DNA of 64,000 bases. Origin: Paenibacillus glucanolyticus NBRC 15330 (GTDB lineage Bacteria; Bacillota; Bacilli; Paenibacillales; Paenibacillaceae). The stretch spans positions 107,671-171,670 of the forward strand of contig NZ_BIMC01000013.1 in NCBI RefSeq assembly GCF_004000885.1, read 5' to 3'. The notes beneath the pieces are model-generated. The model did no database searches. It worked only from the letters and a program-made list of their open reading frames with translations, and was not told the DNA's origin. Positions 18,619 through 27,862 of this stretch are shown piece after piece. Numbering within the stretch: position 1 is the stretch's first letter; each line of letters begins with the position of its first letter. The position numbers and the translations under genes are program-made.

Positions 18619-18917
18619 CTTTCCTCTCCGTGCAAATTTGGATTGAGCTTTTTTAGATATTCTACCTGTGCTTTCAGATAAGCATTTTCTTCTTCTGCAC
18701 TACTAAAATGCTTCTTCGTCCAACGTCCACGGTAATCCTCGAAACTCTCTCCATTTTGGTTTTTACGAACCCATGTGATAATCTGGCTCTCGCTCTTAAT
18801 CCCAAACTTCTTCATGATTTGACTGTACGCCCAACCTTCTTCCACTCGCAGACGAACGGCTTCTTTCTTCGTTTCTTCGCTATATCGATTAAAGGTTTGG
18901 CCTTTCTTCGCTGACAT
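18579..18917 (-). CDS. IS3-family transposase OrfA (HTH and leucine zipper)
   Basis: 112 residues. Helix-turn-helix at about 12-55 (YSEETKKEAVRL, then SQIMKKFGIKSESQIITWV) followed by a coiled-coil segment ENAYLKAQVEYLKKL. The reading frame passes the slippery heptamer A-AAA-AAG on CTA AAA AAG at 18648-18654. Confidence 0.93.
   Translation of the reverse strand: MSAKKGQTFNRYSEETKKEAVRLRVEEGWAYSQIMKKFGIKSESQIITWVRKNQNGESFEDYRGRWTKKHFSSAEEENAYLKAQVEYLKKLNPNLHGEESWISKPGASPFEK
18648..18654 (-). other. Programmed -1 frameshift slippery site of the IS
   Basis: Minus strand A AAA AAG in the orfA frame, 30 nt before the orfB first codon and in the overlap-proximal part of orfA. It is the standard signal producing the OrfAB transposase in IS150-type elements. 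Confidence 0.85.
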
Positions 18918-19123
18918 AACAAAAATCCCCTCCGGTATCCAGTATTTGAGTTCATTGTAACATGTCCTCTTTTTTCACTGTCTACCATGAGGGGATAATA
19001 CCACCAGGTCTTTGGAGGTGCCCTTTGTTCTGAATGAGGTAAATTATTTATAGCATTAAGGTCGAAAACAAAACTCATATGGTCAGTTTTTGATCACGAA
19101 TTGTACATTTAGTAATAATATAG

Positions 19124-20494
19124 CTAGTAACGGAGACTCGGGATCAGATTTAGTAATTGGTCTAACGTACGATTACGTTCTGAATCATTAATAAAAGTCT
19201 GAAATAATGAAGAGACTTCAAAATATAAAGAATTTGATTCAGGCTCTCTTAGTTTTGCGAGTTCGAATAAGATCATGGCCTTTTCTTTAACCATTGATTG
19301 ATCCAAGTAATTTAATGCAGTTGAAAGAGCATGTTCCATCTCAATAGGTTGTTTGGTCATTTTGTAAAAGATAGATGCAAGCCAATAAGTCTTATAATTT
19401 ATTCTAGCAGGCATTTTATCTACGGTTTCTATACAAAAATCAATATATCTCCCTATATGATCGAATTGATTTTGTTCAAGCATAAGCTCAATCCAAGTAT
19501 GTAAGTAATCAATTTGCACTACAGAATCACTGTTTAAGACGGACAAGTAATCTAATTCGAAAAACGTCCTTACTAAAGCATATTTATGGGGGTCAATTCG
19601 GTACAATGTATAAAAGCATTTATACATGTTACCAATAGAAGTAATATCTTTTATCTTTTGATAAAACCCTAATGCTTCTGAAATATAAGAAATTGCTTCC
19701 TCAGTGTCCTCTTGTATCATATACAAAATACCAAGAGAAAACCGAATTTCTGTCAAATAAACTGTATTATCGTGAGAAAGAATTTCAGCATTTTTTCCAT
19801 GCATTATAGCTATGTCAGTATAGCCAACAAGCCCATATAGTAACGACATGTTGTAATATGTATTAGATCGCTGCTCTGCAGATAAGTTCTTGTCGCTAAA
19901 CATGAGTGCTCGTTTTGTATAAAGTAAAGCATCTGTTATATGGTGCTTTTTAAACGAATTACATGCAAGGGCATTGAGTGCTCTCACTTTATAGTGGTTC
20001 AATAAAGTATGATGGCCATTCATGTTAGAAATAAACGAAAAGGTCTGCATTGCTTTGTCGCTTTCCCCACTAGAAATATGAAGTTCAGCTTCGATAAATA
20101 GAAGTGCTGGTTGAAGCCATTTAGATTCGGTAGAATTTAGTTTCTGTTTTAAAACATCAATGAGCTTAGGAGCTTCATTTAATAAACCAGCTGCAATAAA
20201 TTGAAGTATTAAATCAATATCTCCATAATATTTTTCAATTGGTGGCTTTATTAAAGCATCGTCATTAAGAATATTGGAAATAGGAATATTCAGGGCATCT
20301 GCTATTGACTGTATATCATCTATCTGCATTTTTGAACGTTGTCCATTTTCTAAGTAGCTTATTTTTCCTGCAGATATTTTTACGTCTTGGGCTAACTTTG
20401 AGATACTAAATCCTGCTTTGTTTCTCTCGAAACGTAGATTTACACCTACTTTAATTGGGTCGAAGTCTTGAAGATCATTCGTGAATTTGTCCAC
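19124..20494 (-). CDS. XRE HTH-TPR regulator (RRNPP-like)
   Basis: 456 residues, GTG start with RBS GAGGGG. An XRE helix-turn-helix spans about residues 17-72 (SISKLAQDVKISAGKISYLENGQRS), followed by ~380 residues of tetratricopeptide-like helical repeats. This is the plan of RRNPP regulators (PlcR, Rgg, PrgX, AimR-like), which bind short secreted peptides and control plasmid transfer or phage lysogeny. No clear pheromone precursor was found next to it. Role in element transfer control is inference. The gene is monocistronic and a terminator-type hairpin precedes it. Confidence 0.82.
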   Translation of the reverse strand: MDKFTNDLQDFDPIKVGVNLRFERNKAGFSISKLAQDVKISAGKISYLENGQRSKMQIDDIQSIADALNIPISNILNDDALIKPPIEKYYGDIDLILQFIAAGLLNEAPKLIDVLKQKLNSTESKWLQPALLFIEAELHISSGESDKAMQTFSFISNMNGHHTLLNHYKVRALNALACNSFKKHHITDALLYTKRALMFSDKNLSAEQRSNTYYNMSLLYGLVGYTDIAIMHGKNAEILSHDNTVYLTEIRFSLGILYMIQEDTEEAISYISEALGFYQKIKDITSIGNMYKCFYTLYRIDPHKYALVRTFFELDYLSVLNSDSVVQIDYLHTWIELMLEQNQFDHIGRYIDFCIETVDKMPARINYKTYWLASIFYKMTKQPIEMEHALSTALNYLDQSMVKEKAMILFELAKLREPESNSLYFEVSSLFQTFINDSERNRTLDQLLNLIPSLRY

Positions 20495-20507
20495 AACGTT
20501 TCCCCTC

Positions 20508-20553
20508 TAAAAAAAAATTCCAACAGGACTTTGGCCCTATTAGAATTATTATA
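20508..20553 (-). promoter_or_regulatory. Terminator-type hairpin before the XRE-TPR gene
   Basis: Minus strand: an 11-bp stem (20536-20546 with 20517-20527, two G-T pairs) with an 8-nt loop, then nine Ts, then RBS GAGGGG and GTG. A TATAAT at 20548-20553 is too close to lie upstream of the whole hairpin; a second TATAAT at 20666-20671 would give a longer leader. Likely an attenuator, with the promoter uncertain. Confidence 0.5.
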
Positions 20554-20844
20554 AACGAATCGTATGTTTTTAAGAAGAACCCTAAGTTATGGTTTAATAG
20601 AAAATATTAATCAAGACTTTACAGTTTCTCTCCTTTTTGCCCAAAAAAGAATAAGGTTAAAAATCATTATAAGAACAAAAAGAAGAGAATGTTCTGAATC
20701 CACTTATTGTATCTTTTAAAATACTGTGATGCTATTTGATACACTGTCTGACTATCACATCTACCAAGTTTCTATATTTCTTGAGGTAATAAATCCCTTC
20801 CCTGTTTCACTATCTTGATAGTAATGAAAGTTAAGAGACTCTTC

Positions 20845-21192
20845 CTACTCTGACTCGATACAAAGCTGTACGAATTGTTGCTGAAGTAACTCTTGCATAC
20901 GAGAGGATGAGAGGCCGAGTTCCTCTCGTGCCTGTGCAGCAGCAAAAGGATGAATTTTTGAACCCACTGTTGTTTTATAAAAATTCAATGCTTGTTTGGC
21001 TTTTTTTCTTGCCGGCATACTCATGCTGATACTTGCTCTACAAAGTAAGCTTAGTTCAGCAATAGCAGTGGCTGTCTCCTCTTTAGATAATTTGTTCCAT
21101 ATGATATATTCCTGGCGATCCTCTATTCCGGCTATTTTCACCTTATCTTGAATTTGTGGATATGGAGAAAGATCAATTGCTTTCTTCATCAT
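20845..21192 (-). CDS. Hypothetical protein downstream of the topoisomerase-FtsK gene
   Basis: 115 residues, ATG with RBS AAAGGAGG. Helical, with a basic patch MPARKKAKQALNFYK and a C-terminal helix that might bind nucleic acid. It lies 140 bp after the fusion gene on the same strand and may be cotranscribed. No family recognised. Confidence 0.6.
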   Translation of the reverse strand: MMKKAIDLSPYPQIQDKVKIAGIEDRQEYIIWNKLSKEETATAIAELSLLCRASISMSMPARKKAKQALNFYKTTVGSKIHPFAAAQAREELGLSSSRMQELLQQQFVQLCIESE

Positions 21193-21332
21193 CTTGCCTC
21201 CTTTATATGACCTGAACTGTGGAATTAATAGAACAAACCTCAGTAATTATGTGGGATCGTGGTTGTTCTTCTTCATTATCTTTGAAGACTTACTGGTCAC
21301 GCAAATTCAAATGAAGTTATTTAATCATTTCT

Positions 21333-24300
21333 TCATCTATACTTTTGTTTGATATAGTTTACAACTTTCTCAATTTCTTCGTCACTGACATAGGCAGAGA
21401 CTAGACGTTGCTTAGAGCCGCCATTTGGTTTGAAGAACATATCCCCTTTACCAAGTAAATCCTCCGCACCAGACTCATCCAGGATGACAAGTGAGTCATT
21501 GCCTGCTGCAACAGCAAAAGCAATTCTTACCGGAAGGTTACTTTTGATATTAGGTGAAAGGAATTGTTTGGTTGGTCGTTGTGTAGCCACTACCATATGA
21601 ATTCCGGATGCGCGTGCAAGTTGGGATAGGCGCTGGATAAAATGCTCAACGTCTCCTGCAGCTGTCATCATGAGATCAGCAAGTTCATCTATGATAAGGA
21701 CGATATAAGGCATCTTTTTAGCATATGGATCCCGCTTCAATAATTGCTCATTATAAGCTTGAATGTTTCTGACTCCTGCTTTTTGGAACAGGTCATATCT
21801 TTTGTCCATCTCGTCGGTTAATTTGTTCAAAGCCCTGACTGCTTGTTGTGGATCGGTAATAATCGGTGTAAATAAGTGAGGGAGTCCGGAATAGACTATA
21901 AGTTCAACGCGCTTAGGATCTATCATGACAAACTTAAGTTCGTCCGGATCCAATCCGTAAAGCAAACTTACTATTAAAGAGTTTATCCCAACAGACTTGC
22001 CTGATCCCGTAGTCCCAGCAATTAGCACATGTGGCATATCTGCTAAATCGGCTATAACCGGCTTCCCTACCATATCGACGCCGATTGGGAAGCTAAGAGC
22101 ATTACGTTTAATTAAAAAATCCCGATTTTCAAGCATACTTCTAAGGTTTACTACATACGGATTTTTGTTTGGTACTTCAATCCCTACTAAATTAGTGCCT
22201 GGAATAGGAGAGTACAGTGTTATTTTTTCTGCCTGAAGAGCTGCTTTTAAGTTATCCAAGTAACGCCTATAGTTGGAGATGTTGATTTTTAGTGTTTCTG
22301 GTAGTAGCTCATAACGAATCACTTTGGGGCCATATGAAACATTTTTTACTTTTGCAGGCATTTTAATTACTGCTGTTACATTCTCTATCCATTCAATTTC
22401 CTCCTTATTTCCTTCAACTGGTTGCTGATTGGACTGAACTCTAAGCAACGAGGTTGGCAGCTTGAGCGTTTTTGGTTCAGGTCGTTTAAACTCAATTTCC
22501 CCACCTTCTTTCAAAACCAGAGCGGCATTGAAATATTCCTCAGAGTTTCTCCGCTTGAACCCTTCCTTTATGATGGTTTCACCCTTGTTCAAAAGAGCTT
22601 GAATATCTTCCTTAGAAATCTCCACTCCTAGAATCATCTTACTGATTGTAAACTTACACTGGGTGTCTTTATAAGCGCTACATCCATAGAATTTACCCTT
22701 ATCAACAACAAGAGCTGTATGGCATTTTGGACAGTGACCTAGATCATGCATATTTAATGATGGGCGCTGATAACCAGGTGTTTCACGTTGTTCAGGGCCA
22801 TTATTATTCTCGCCACTCATCTGTAATGGTACTCTATTTTCATGTCCAGTGTTATAATTGGTAACTCTCGTTTCTTCCTGCATATGCAGCTTGTTGTCTT
22901 GAATGCCAGCTGAAGGAGGATATGCCCCTCTATGATCTTCATTTAGATTAGCCAAAGGTGATACAGAAGGAGTTGTTTTTTGAGATGCGACATCATCTAC
23001 TCTTTTTTCAGCTTGTCCTTGTTCATACATCGCAGGCTTTCGGCTAAGCTGGGGAAATATATTTTGATCTTGTTCGAAATTTGAACTGTTTTCTCGATGC
23101 TGGGTTTGATTCTGGTTATTCACAGCGCCAGAAGGTGCTTGACTCTCTAATGCTCTTGCGTTGCTTGGAAATCGTTTTTGAAACTCTCTACTATCAATAA
23201 GAATCTGTCTTGGCTCAGATCCTCTGTATGGTCCGATAATCCCTTCTTGTTCCATTCGATCAATGAGCTTAGCACATTCGGTATATCCGCGCATTATTCG
23301 ACGCTGCAGGATTGAAACCGATGCTTGCTTTGCCCGTAGTACTTCCCAGATTGCTCTAGGATACAACTCGTCATCTAGTTGAATGAAAGCCTGTGTTGAT
23401 GGTATCGGAGTTGTATTTGGTTGTTGTATTGCTGATTTCTTATCTTGTGTAGTTGGCCGAGTTTGGGCGTGCACGGATTCCCTAGCCGTCATAGGAGAAC
23501 TTTTCTCTATGGAAGACCGCGATCCGATCGTTGTTTTTGCACGGTCTAGTTGCTGCTGGGATGTAGGATGTGCTGGCGTTGCATTGGGAGCTTGTATGCC
23601 CATGTGCTGAACAGATATATACCCTTCTTGAACCAATTGAAGCGTCAATTTCTTAGCTTCTTCTATAAAGTCCGTATGCTTCTTGGTACCCGCTCCAACT
23701 TCCCGAAGTTTCATCTCCCATTGGCCAGTCATTTCAGCACTGGCAAGTATTGATGCTCCAATAGCTTGTATTAATGTTCTTCCTTTGGAAGTGGTATAGA
23801 CCATATTTTTTTTGATTTCAATGTATTTCTGTTCCTTTAATCGACCAATCATGCCGGAGCGGGTCGCCTCGGTACCAAGACCATCAGTACTTTGTAAAAT
23901 TTTTTCTAGTTCCTGATTCTCCAGACTTTTCCCAGCACCTTTCATAAGAGCAATTAAGTCGCCCTCTGTATACCGTTTGGGTGGTTTAGTTTTTCCTTCC
24001 TTAGAAGTTACAGAAGCGGCAACACCTTGTTCACCGATCGATAATACAGGAAGTGCCTGCTCAACAGGTTCAAGTTCATTCTCTTCATTCTCCCCGTGTG
24101 GGTATAGCACGCGCCGCCATCCTTCTTGAACGGTCACTTTCCCTTTTGAAATAAATGAAAATTTAGCATCTACATACGTAATGATCGTTGTGTGATCGAA
24201 GATTGCTTTGTTATAGTGAGCTGCAATTAAGGATCGAGCAATCAAATCATATACATTTCGCTCACGATCATCGAGATCCGATAAGTTTGGAACATTCTCA

Positions 24301-25448
24301 GTTGGAATAATGGCATAATGGTCCGATACTTTCTCCGGATTCACATACCTTTTATTCCCGATTAAGCTCTGGAGGGGTGCAGGTAAAATGGATCCATAAG
24401 GATGTAGTGCTCTCAGTTTTTCAAGAATAGATGGAAATGTTATTGCTTCATCTTCCGTTACATATTGAGAATCTGATCTAGGATAACTTACAATCCCTCT
24501 CTCATAGAGCCCTTGAACAATTTTGAGGACATCCTGGGGAGAGTACCGGTATCTTTTGTTAACCAGAGTTTGTAACGAAGACAGGTTATGCAGTAGCGGA
24601 GGATTATACTGCTTTTGTTCTTTTTTGATATCACGAATATCCACCACTTTCCCTTGACATGCCTGGACAAGATCTAGGGAAAGCTTTTGAACTGGTAGAT
24701 TCACCATAGCATCTTTATACCACTGGCCTTGATATCGTTTTCCATTCACCTCAAAATCCGCAATGACTTGCCAAAAGGGTTTTGATACAAAGCTCTCTAT
24801 GGCTATTTCTCTCTCCACAATAAGTGAAAGAAGCGGTGTTTGTACACGTCCTGTAGAAAAGCTACCTTCAGATACGGATCCTTTACTTTTGAGTAAAATC
24901 GTATATAAGCGGGAGGTGTTCATCCCCACTAGCCAATCAGCACAGGATCTACTGTAAGCCTCATAATAGAGATTTTTCTTCGAGGATTCAGGAAGCAAGT
25001 TGTGAAATGCATGTTCAACTGCTGTCTTCGCTAATGATGATGTCCAAAGGCGTTTAACAGGCTTCTTATTGCCTGCTTGCCGCAGAATCAATCCAGCAAT
25101 AAGTTCCCCTTCTCTACCGGGGTCAGTAGCAATAATCACTTCCGATACTTTCGGATCTGTTACAAATCTTTTGATAATGCTAAATAATCCGGCTTTTGAA
25201 CGGTCAACTCTATGTTTGAATTGATTCGGAATAATAGGAAGATCATGGAGATTCCATTTTTCATATTTTGAGTCATATTCCTCAGGTTCGGCTAAGCCAA
25301 TTAAGTGGCCGGATGCCCACACGATTACGCCGCCCTTAGGAAAGACTGAACATGGTTTTAATTCAATATATCCTTGAGCACTTTTATGTGGGAAAGGTTT
25401 CGCTAATTCTTCTGCCTGTATCTTTTTTTCTGCGAGCACGACCTTCAC
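21333..25448 (-). CDS. Topoisomerase III fused to an FtsK/SpoIIIE DNA translocase
   Basis: 1371 residues from GTG 25448 (RBS AAGGAGG); a longer frame to 25484 would run through the terminator leader. Residues 1-~600 are a type IA topoisomerase (TopB): Toprim with DPGREGELIA, catalytic Tyr322 in SYPRSDS, STGRVQTP and the usual core. A Gln/Pro/Ser-rich linker follows. At about 688-745 sits an FtsK gamma-type winged helix (YPRAIWEVLRAKQASVS, LQRRIMRGYTECAKLIDRM), then another disordered linker, a C4 topoisomerase zinc finger near 904 (CPKC...GCSAY...C), then the FtsK alpha/beta motor with Walker A GTTGSGKSVG near 1145, Walker B VLIIDELADLMM and a complete C-terminus. The gamma domain is normally C-terminal; here it precedes the motor. 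There is no membrane domain. Expected activity is single-strand passage/decatenation coupled to directional DNA pumping. Confidence 0.93.
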   Translation of the reverse strand: MKVVLAEKKIQAEELAKPFPHKSAQGYIELKPCSVFPKGGVIVWASGHLIGLAEPEEYDSKYEKWNLHDLPIIPNQFKHRVDRSKAGLFSIIKRFVTDPKVSEVIIATDPGREGELIAGLILRQAGNKKPVKRLWTSSLAKTAVEHAFHNLLPESSKKNLYYEAYSRSCADWLVGMNTSRLYTILLKSKGSVSEGSFSTGRVQTPLLSLIVEREIAIESFVSKPFWQVIADFEVNGKRYQGQWYKDAMVNLPVQKLSLDLVQACQGKVVDIRDIKKEQKQYNPPLLHNLSSLQTLVNKRYRYSPQDVLKIVQGLYERGIVSYPRSDSQYVTEDEAITFPSILEKLRALHPYGSILPAPLQSLIGNKRYVNPEKVSDHYAIIPTENVPNLSDLDDRERNVYDLIARSLIAAHYNKAIFDHTTIITYVDAKFSFISKGKVTVQEGWRRVLYPHGENEENELEPVEQALPVLSIGEQGVAASVTSKEGKTKPPKRYTEGDLIALMKGAGKSLENQELEKILQSTDGLGTEATRSGMIGRLKEQKYIEIKKNMVYTTSKGRTLIQAIGASILASAEMTGQWEMKLREVGAGTKKHTDFIEEAKKLTLQLVQEGYISVQHMGIQAPNATPAHPTSQQQLDRAKTTIGSRSSIEKSSPMTARESVHAQTRPTTQDKKSAIQQPNTTPIPSTQAFIQLDDELYPRAIWEVLRAKQASVSILQRRIMRGYTECAKLIDRMEQEGIIGPYRGSEPRQILIDSREFQKRFPSNARALESQAPSGAVNNQNQTQHRENSSNFEQDQNIFPQLSRKPAMYEQGQAEKRVDDVASQKTTPSVSPLANLNEDHRGAYPPSAGIQDNKLHMQEETRVTNYNTGHENRVPLQMSGENNNGPEQRETPGYQRPSLNMHDLGHCPKCHTALVVDKGKFYGCSAYKDTQCKFTISKMILGVEISKEDIQALLNKGETIIKEGFKRRNSEEYFNAALVLKEGGEIEFKRPEPKTLKLPTSLLRVQSNQQPVEGNKEEIEWIENVTAVIKMPAKVKNVSYGPKVIRYELLPETLKINISNYRRYLDNLKAALQAEKITLYSPIPGTNLVGIEVPNKNPYVVNLRSMLENRDFLIKRNALSFPIGVDMVGKPVIADLADMPHVLIAGTTGSGKSVGINSLIVSLLYGLDPDELKFVMIDPKRVELIVYSGLPHLFTPIITDPQQAVRALNKLTDEMDKRYDLFQKAGVRNIQAYNEQLLKRDPYAKKMPYIVLIIDELADLMMTAAGDVEHFIQRLSQLARASGIHMVVATQRPTKQFLSPNIKSNLPVRIAFAVAAGNDSLVILDESGAEDLLGKGDMFFKPNGGSKQRLVSAYVSDEEIEKVVNYIKQKYR

Positions 25449-25479
25449 ATGATTGACCTCCTTATTTAAATAGAAAAAC

Positions 25480-25560
25480 AACAAAAAAAAGCACAGCTCT
25501 CCCGTAATGATGGGAAAGAGTGCTTCTCTTATTAGGGTTATGTGATTTGTAACTATTATA
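25480..25560 (-). promoter_or_regulatory. Promoter plus terminator leader of the topoisomerase-FtsK gene
   Basis: Minus strand: TATAAT (25555-25560), ~28 nt, GAAGCAC, stem AGCACTCTTTCCC with GGGAGAGCTGTGCT (25489-25525), then eight Ts and TTGTTTTTC, then AAGGAGG and the GTG start. A transcript would have to pass a strong terminator before the gene. Confidence 0.78.
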
Positions 25561-25701
25561 TCAAATAAAATGGATAAATGGCACCGTAAATGAAAAGACT
25601 CCGTCAGAAACGCTAATTTCTCATCAATCAGTTTAAGATGTATCTTGCTCTTTCATAGCCTTTCTAATCAATCTACAAAAGCAGATCAATACCAGTGAAA
25701 A

Positions 25702-25722
25702 AAGCCGCATAAAGTGCGGCTT
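25702..25722 (-). terminator. Terminator of the DUF4365 gene
   Basis: Minus strand AAGCCGCA-CTTTA-TGCGGCTT followed by TTTT, 19 bp past the stop codon. Confidence 0.85.
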
Positions 25723-25740
25723 CAGTGTTTATATGTTCAT

Positions 25741-27288
25741 CTACTTCGACAAGTCTTCTTCATTGTTAAATTCAATTCCGAAACTAAAAGGATTTTGTAT
25801 GGTCCCGGGTTGCTTGTTCATAAAATAAGCTAATGCGATATCTTCTGTTACCAGAAGAGCTGGTTCCACTAAACTAGTGTTTTCTACTGGTAAACAAGAT
25901 TTAATCACTGGATTTCTCGTCGATTTAATACCTAGTATGCGATCAGGATTTTTTTCATCATAAAACAATTCACTGTCGAATTGTATTGTCGCGATGTATT
26001 GACCTTCAGGCAAACTAATAAGAAAGGGACATTTTATTTTGGATTGCATCAATTTCAAATCGGAAGTGTCTTCAGATCCAAGAATAAACCCAATGAAAGA
26101 GTCTTTTTGGTCTAGCAACAGGCTCTTGATGAACATGTAAGTCAATACTGTGTACATATTATTAAGTTCATTCAATTGAACATGAGGTTCCAATGAAAGT
26201 GAGTCATATATTTCAGGAAGATATCTGACAATGCCCGCTATGCGAAGAAGTTCTGGCCAGGTTTCAACAGGTATCCCATCAATAGTATCTCCCTCTTGAA
26301 TTACTCTTAGTAGATTGATGAGTTCAGGATATTCAAACAAATTATCAGTATCCTTCGCAGTAAAAATCACCTCAGTAAAATGATAATATTGATTGTCTTG
26401 TCCCTTCCTTTTTCGCGATAACGTCAAGCTCATACCACTCGGATGATAGTATGATTTCTCATCTCCGAATCCCCTGATTTCGAAAATACAGGTGGCGATT
26501 TTTTTGCCGTTGCGTTTTAATTGCAACCGGCGCATATCATAGTGTAAAGGAGCTATAAGAGAAGTAAGGTCAGCTATATCGTTCAGCTGCTCCGAAACAT
26601 TTTTGAATGCTCCCAGGGGTAAGGACAGTTTATTGATATCTTGTGCAAGAAAGGATTCTCGCACAATTGGAAATAATTTATGGGTTTTGTCAAAGAGATC
26701 TTCTGCTTCGTTTGCTTCCACAATGGCAACACTACCATCTTCCGTTTGATGGATTTCTAGTTTTACTTCTCCAATTAGTTTTTGAAGCCCTAACCGTGCT
26801 TTCAGCAAGCCCAATTTGTTTTGATACGATCTTTTTTTAACAATTGATAATTGTTCGATAAAATGATCTGGATCTTTGCTCATTTTTGATGGGTCTAGCC
26901 GAAAGGTTTTTTTATTGGTAATTAAACGTTGATGAAACTCGACAAGTAACTCTTTGTCAAAAAAACGATGATAAACATCTTCTTTATTGACATCAACCAA
27001 AATAAATACAAGTGGCTGAGCTGATTTCAGTGTGAATTCCATATCGGATTTTTCTAACCTGGCATACGGTTTCTGAAGTTCAGAACTTTTCACGTTAACC
27101 AAGAGAAATTCAGGAAGCATTGGCCGGACACTTCCTATCGGATTACCTCCTATCTGGCAAGAAAAATCTATACCGTAGTCGGACTCAAGCTTATTTGGAG
27201 TTAACTTAAGTGTACGCTGTGAATAGAGCCTATAAATGGTTTCTCCGAGCTCACCAATTTCCTGGCTTCTATTTTTATATTTGGTCAT
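25741..27288 (-). CDS. DUF4365-domain protein (Mrr-like nuclease fold at the N-terminus)
   Basis: 515 residues from ATG 27288 (RBS GGAGGAG). The first ~160 residues match DUF4365: QEIGELGE, ESDYGIDFSCQI, then LLVNVKSSE, giving the E...D...VK pattern of PD-(D/E)XK nucleases. The remaining 350 residues are unrecognised. DUF4365 domains occur in restriction-like and defence contexts, and a defence role is plausible but not shown. Monocistronic with its own terminator. Confidence 0.75.
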   Translation of the reverse strand: MTKYKNRSQEIGELGETIYRLYSQRTLKLTPNKLESDYGIDFSCQIGGNPIGSVRPMLPEFLLVNVKSSELQKPYARLEKSDMEFTLKSAQPLVFILVDVNKEDVYHRFFDKELLVEFHQRLITNKKTFRLDPSKMSKDPDHFIEQLSIVKKRSYQNKLGLLKARLGLQKLIGEVKLEIHQTEDGSVAIVEANEAEDLFDKTHKLFPIVRESFLAQDINKLSLPLGAFKNVSEQLNDIADLTSLIAPLHYDMRRLQLKRNGKKIATCIFEIRGFGDEKSYYHPSGMSLTLSRKRKGQDNQYYHFTEVIFTAKDTDNLFEYPELINLLRVIQEGDTIDGIPVETWPELLRIAGIVRYLPEIYDSLSLEPHVQLNELNNMYTVLTYMFIKSLLLDQKDSFIGFILGSEDTSDLKLMQSKIKCPFLISLPEGQYIATIQFDSELFYDEKNPDRILGIKSTRNPVIKSCLPVENTSLVEPALLVTEDIALAYFMNKQPGTIQNPFSFGIEFNNEEDLSK

Positions 27289-27862
27289 TTTCTCCTCCAC
27301 AACAATAAATTCATATGTTCGATAATGGAATAACATATATAGCCGGTTTATATAAATTATATATTATGAACTATATCCTTTATTTCTTATATTAACAACG
27401 CTAGTACATATCCATATACTTAATATCTACGATCTTCACCCCTACTGACAATGAGGTCTTAATCCTAAATTTTATATAGATGAAGCTTGGTTCCTCCAAT
27501 GCATTCTACTCTCGCGCTAGATATTATATATAGCAAAACCGACCTATTCAGTTTGTTGACTCATTTTCTCCCTACACACCTTGAAATAGACGGCAGGGAA
27601 AATCGGTTTCCGACCTTCCTTTACCCCCAATGTGAAATGAACTCAAAAAGAACATCTCATAGATAAATAAGTTCTTAAAGTCTCAGCATGTACTGTTCAA
27701 TGACCAAAGCACACATCAATAATTTGGGGGGCCATATTAAACTCAAATGGAACGTGATGCGTATGCCTCAAATAATGTATTTTTCTCATTACATCCGTTT
27801 AATTTGCATGAATAATAATTCAAAAATTTACTCATATTAAGAAAAAAATGGAGTGATGTATC
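27289..27862. other. 574-bp intergenic region without a recognised gene
   Basis: AT-rich divergent region between the DUF4365 and QueC-like genes. I found no ORF with an RBS, no terminator and no convincing repeat. It presumably holds both promoters; the RBS of the QueC-like gene (ATGGAGTGATG) is at its right end. Confidence 0.5.

Larger units (their letters stand above)
17724..19003 (-). mobile_element. IS3-family insertion sequence, IS150-like, intact
   Basis: 1280 bp. The ends are imperfect inverted repeats of about 40 bp starting TGGTCATA (left) and TGGTATTA (right), sharing CCCC, TCA, GTAGACA and AAAAAAGAG blocks. A 4-bp CCAG is present on both sides (17720-17723 and 19004-19007), the expected target duplication. 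orfA and orfB overlap in a -1 arrangement with an A6G slippery site. All parts look functional, indicating recent insertion. Confidence 0.92.

Noticed and set aside
18812..19078. ORF across the right end of the IS
   Set aside because: It crosses the IS inverted repeat and overlaps orfA in another frame.
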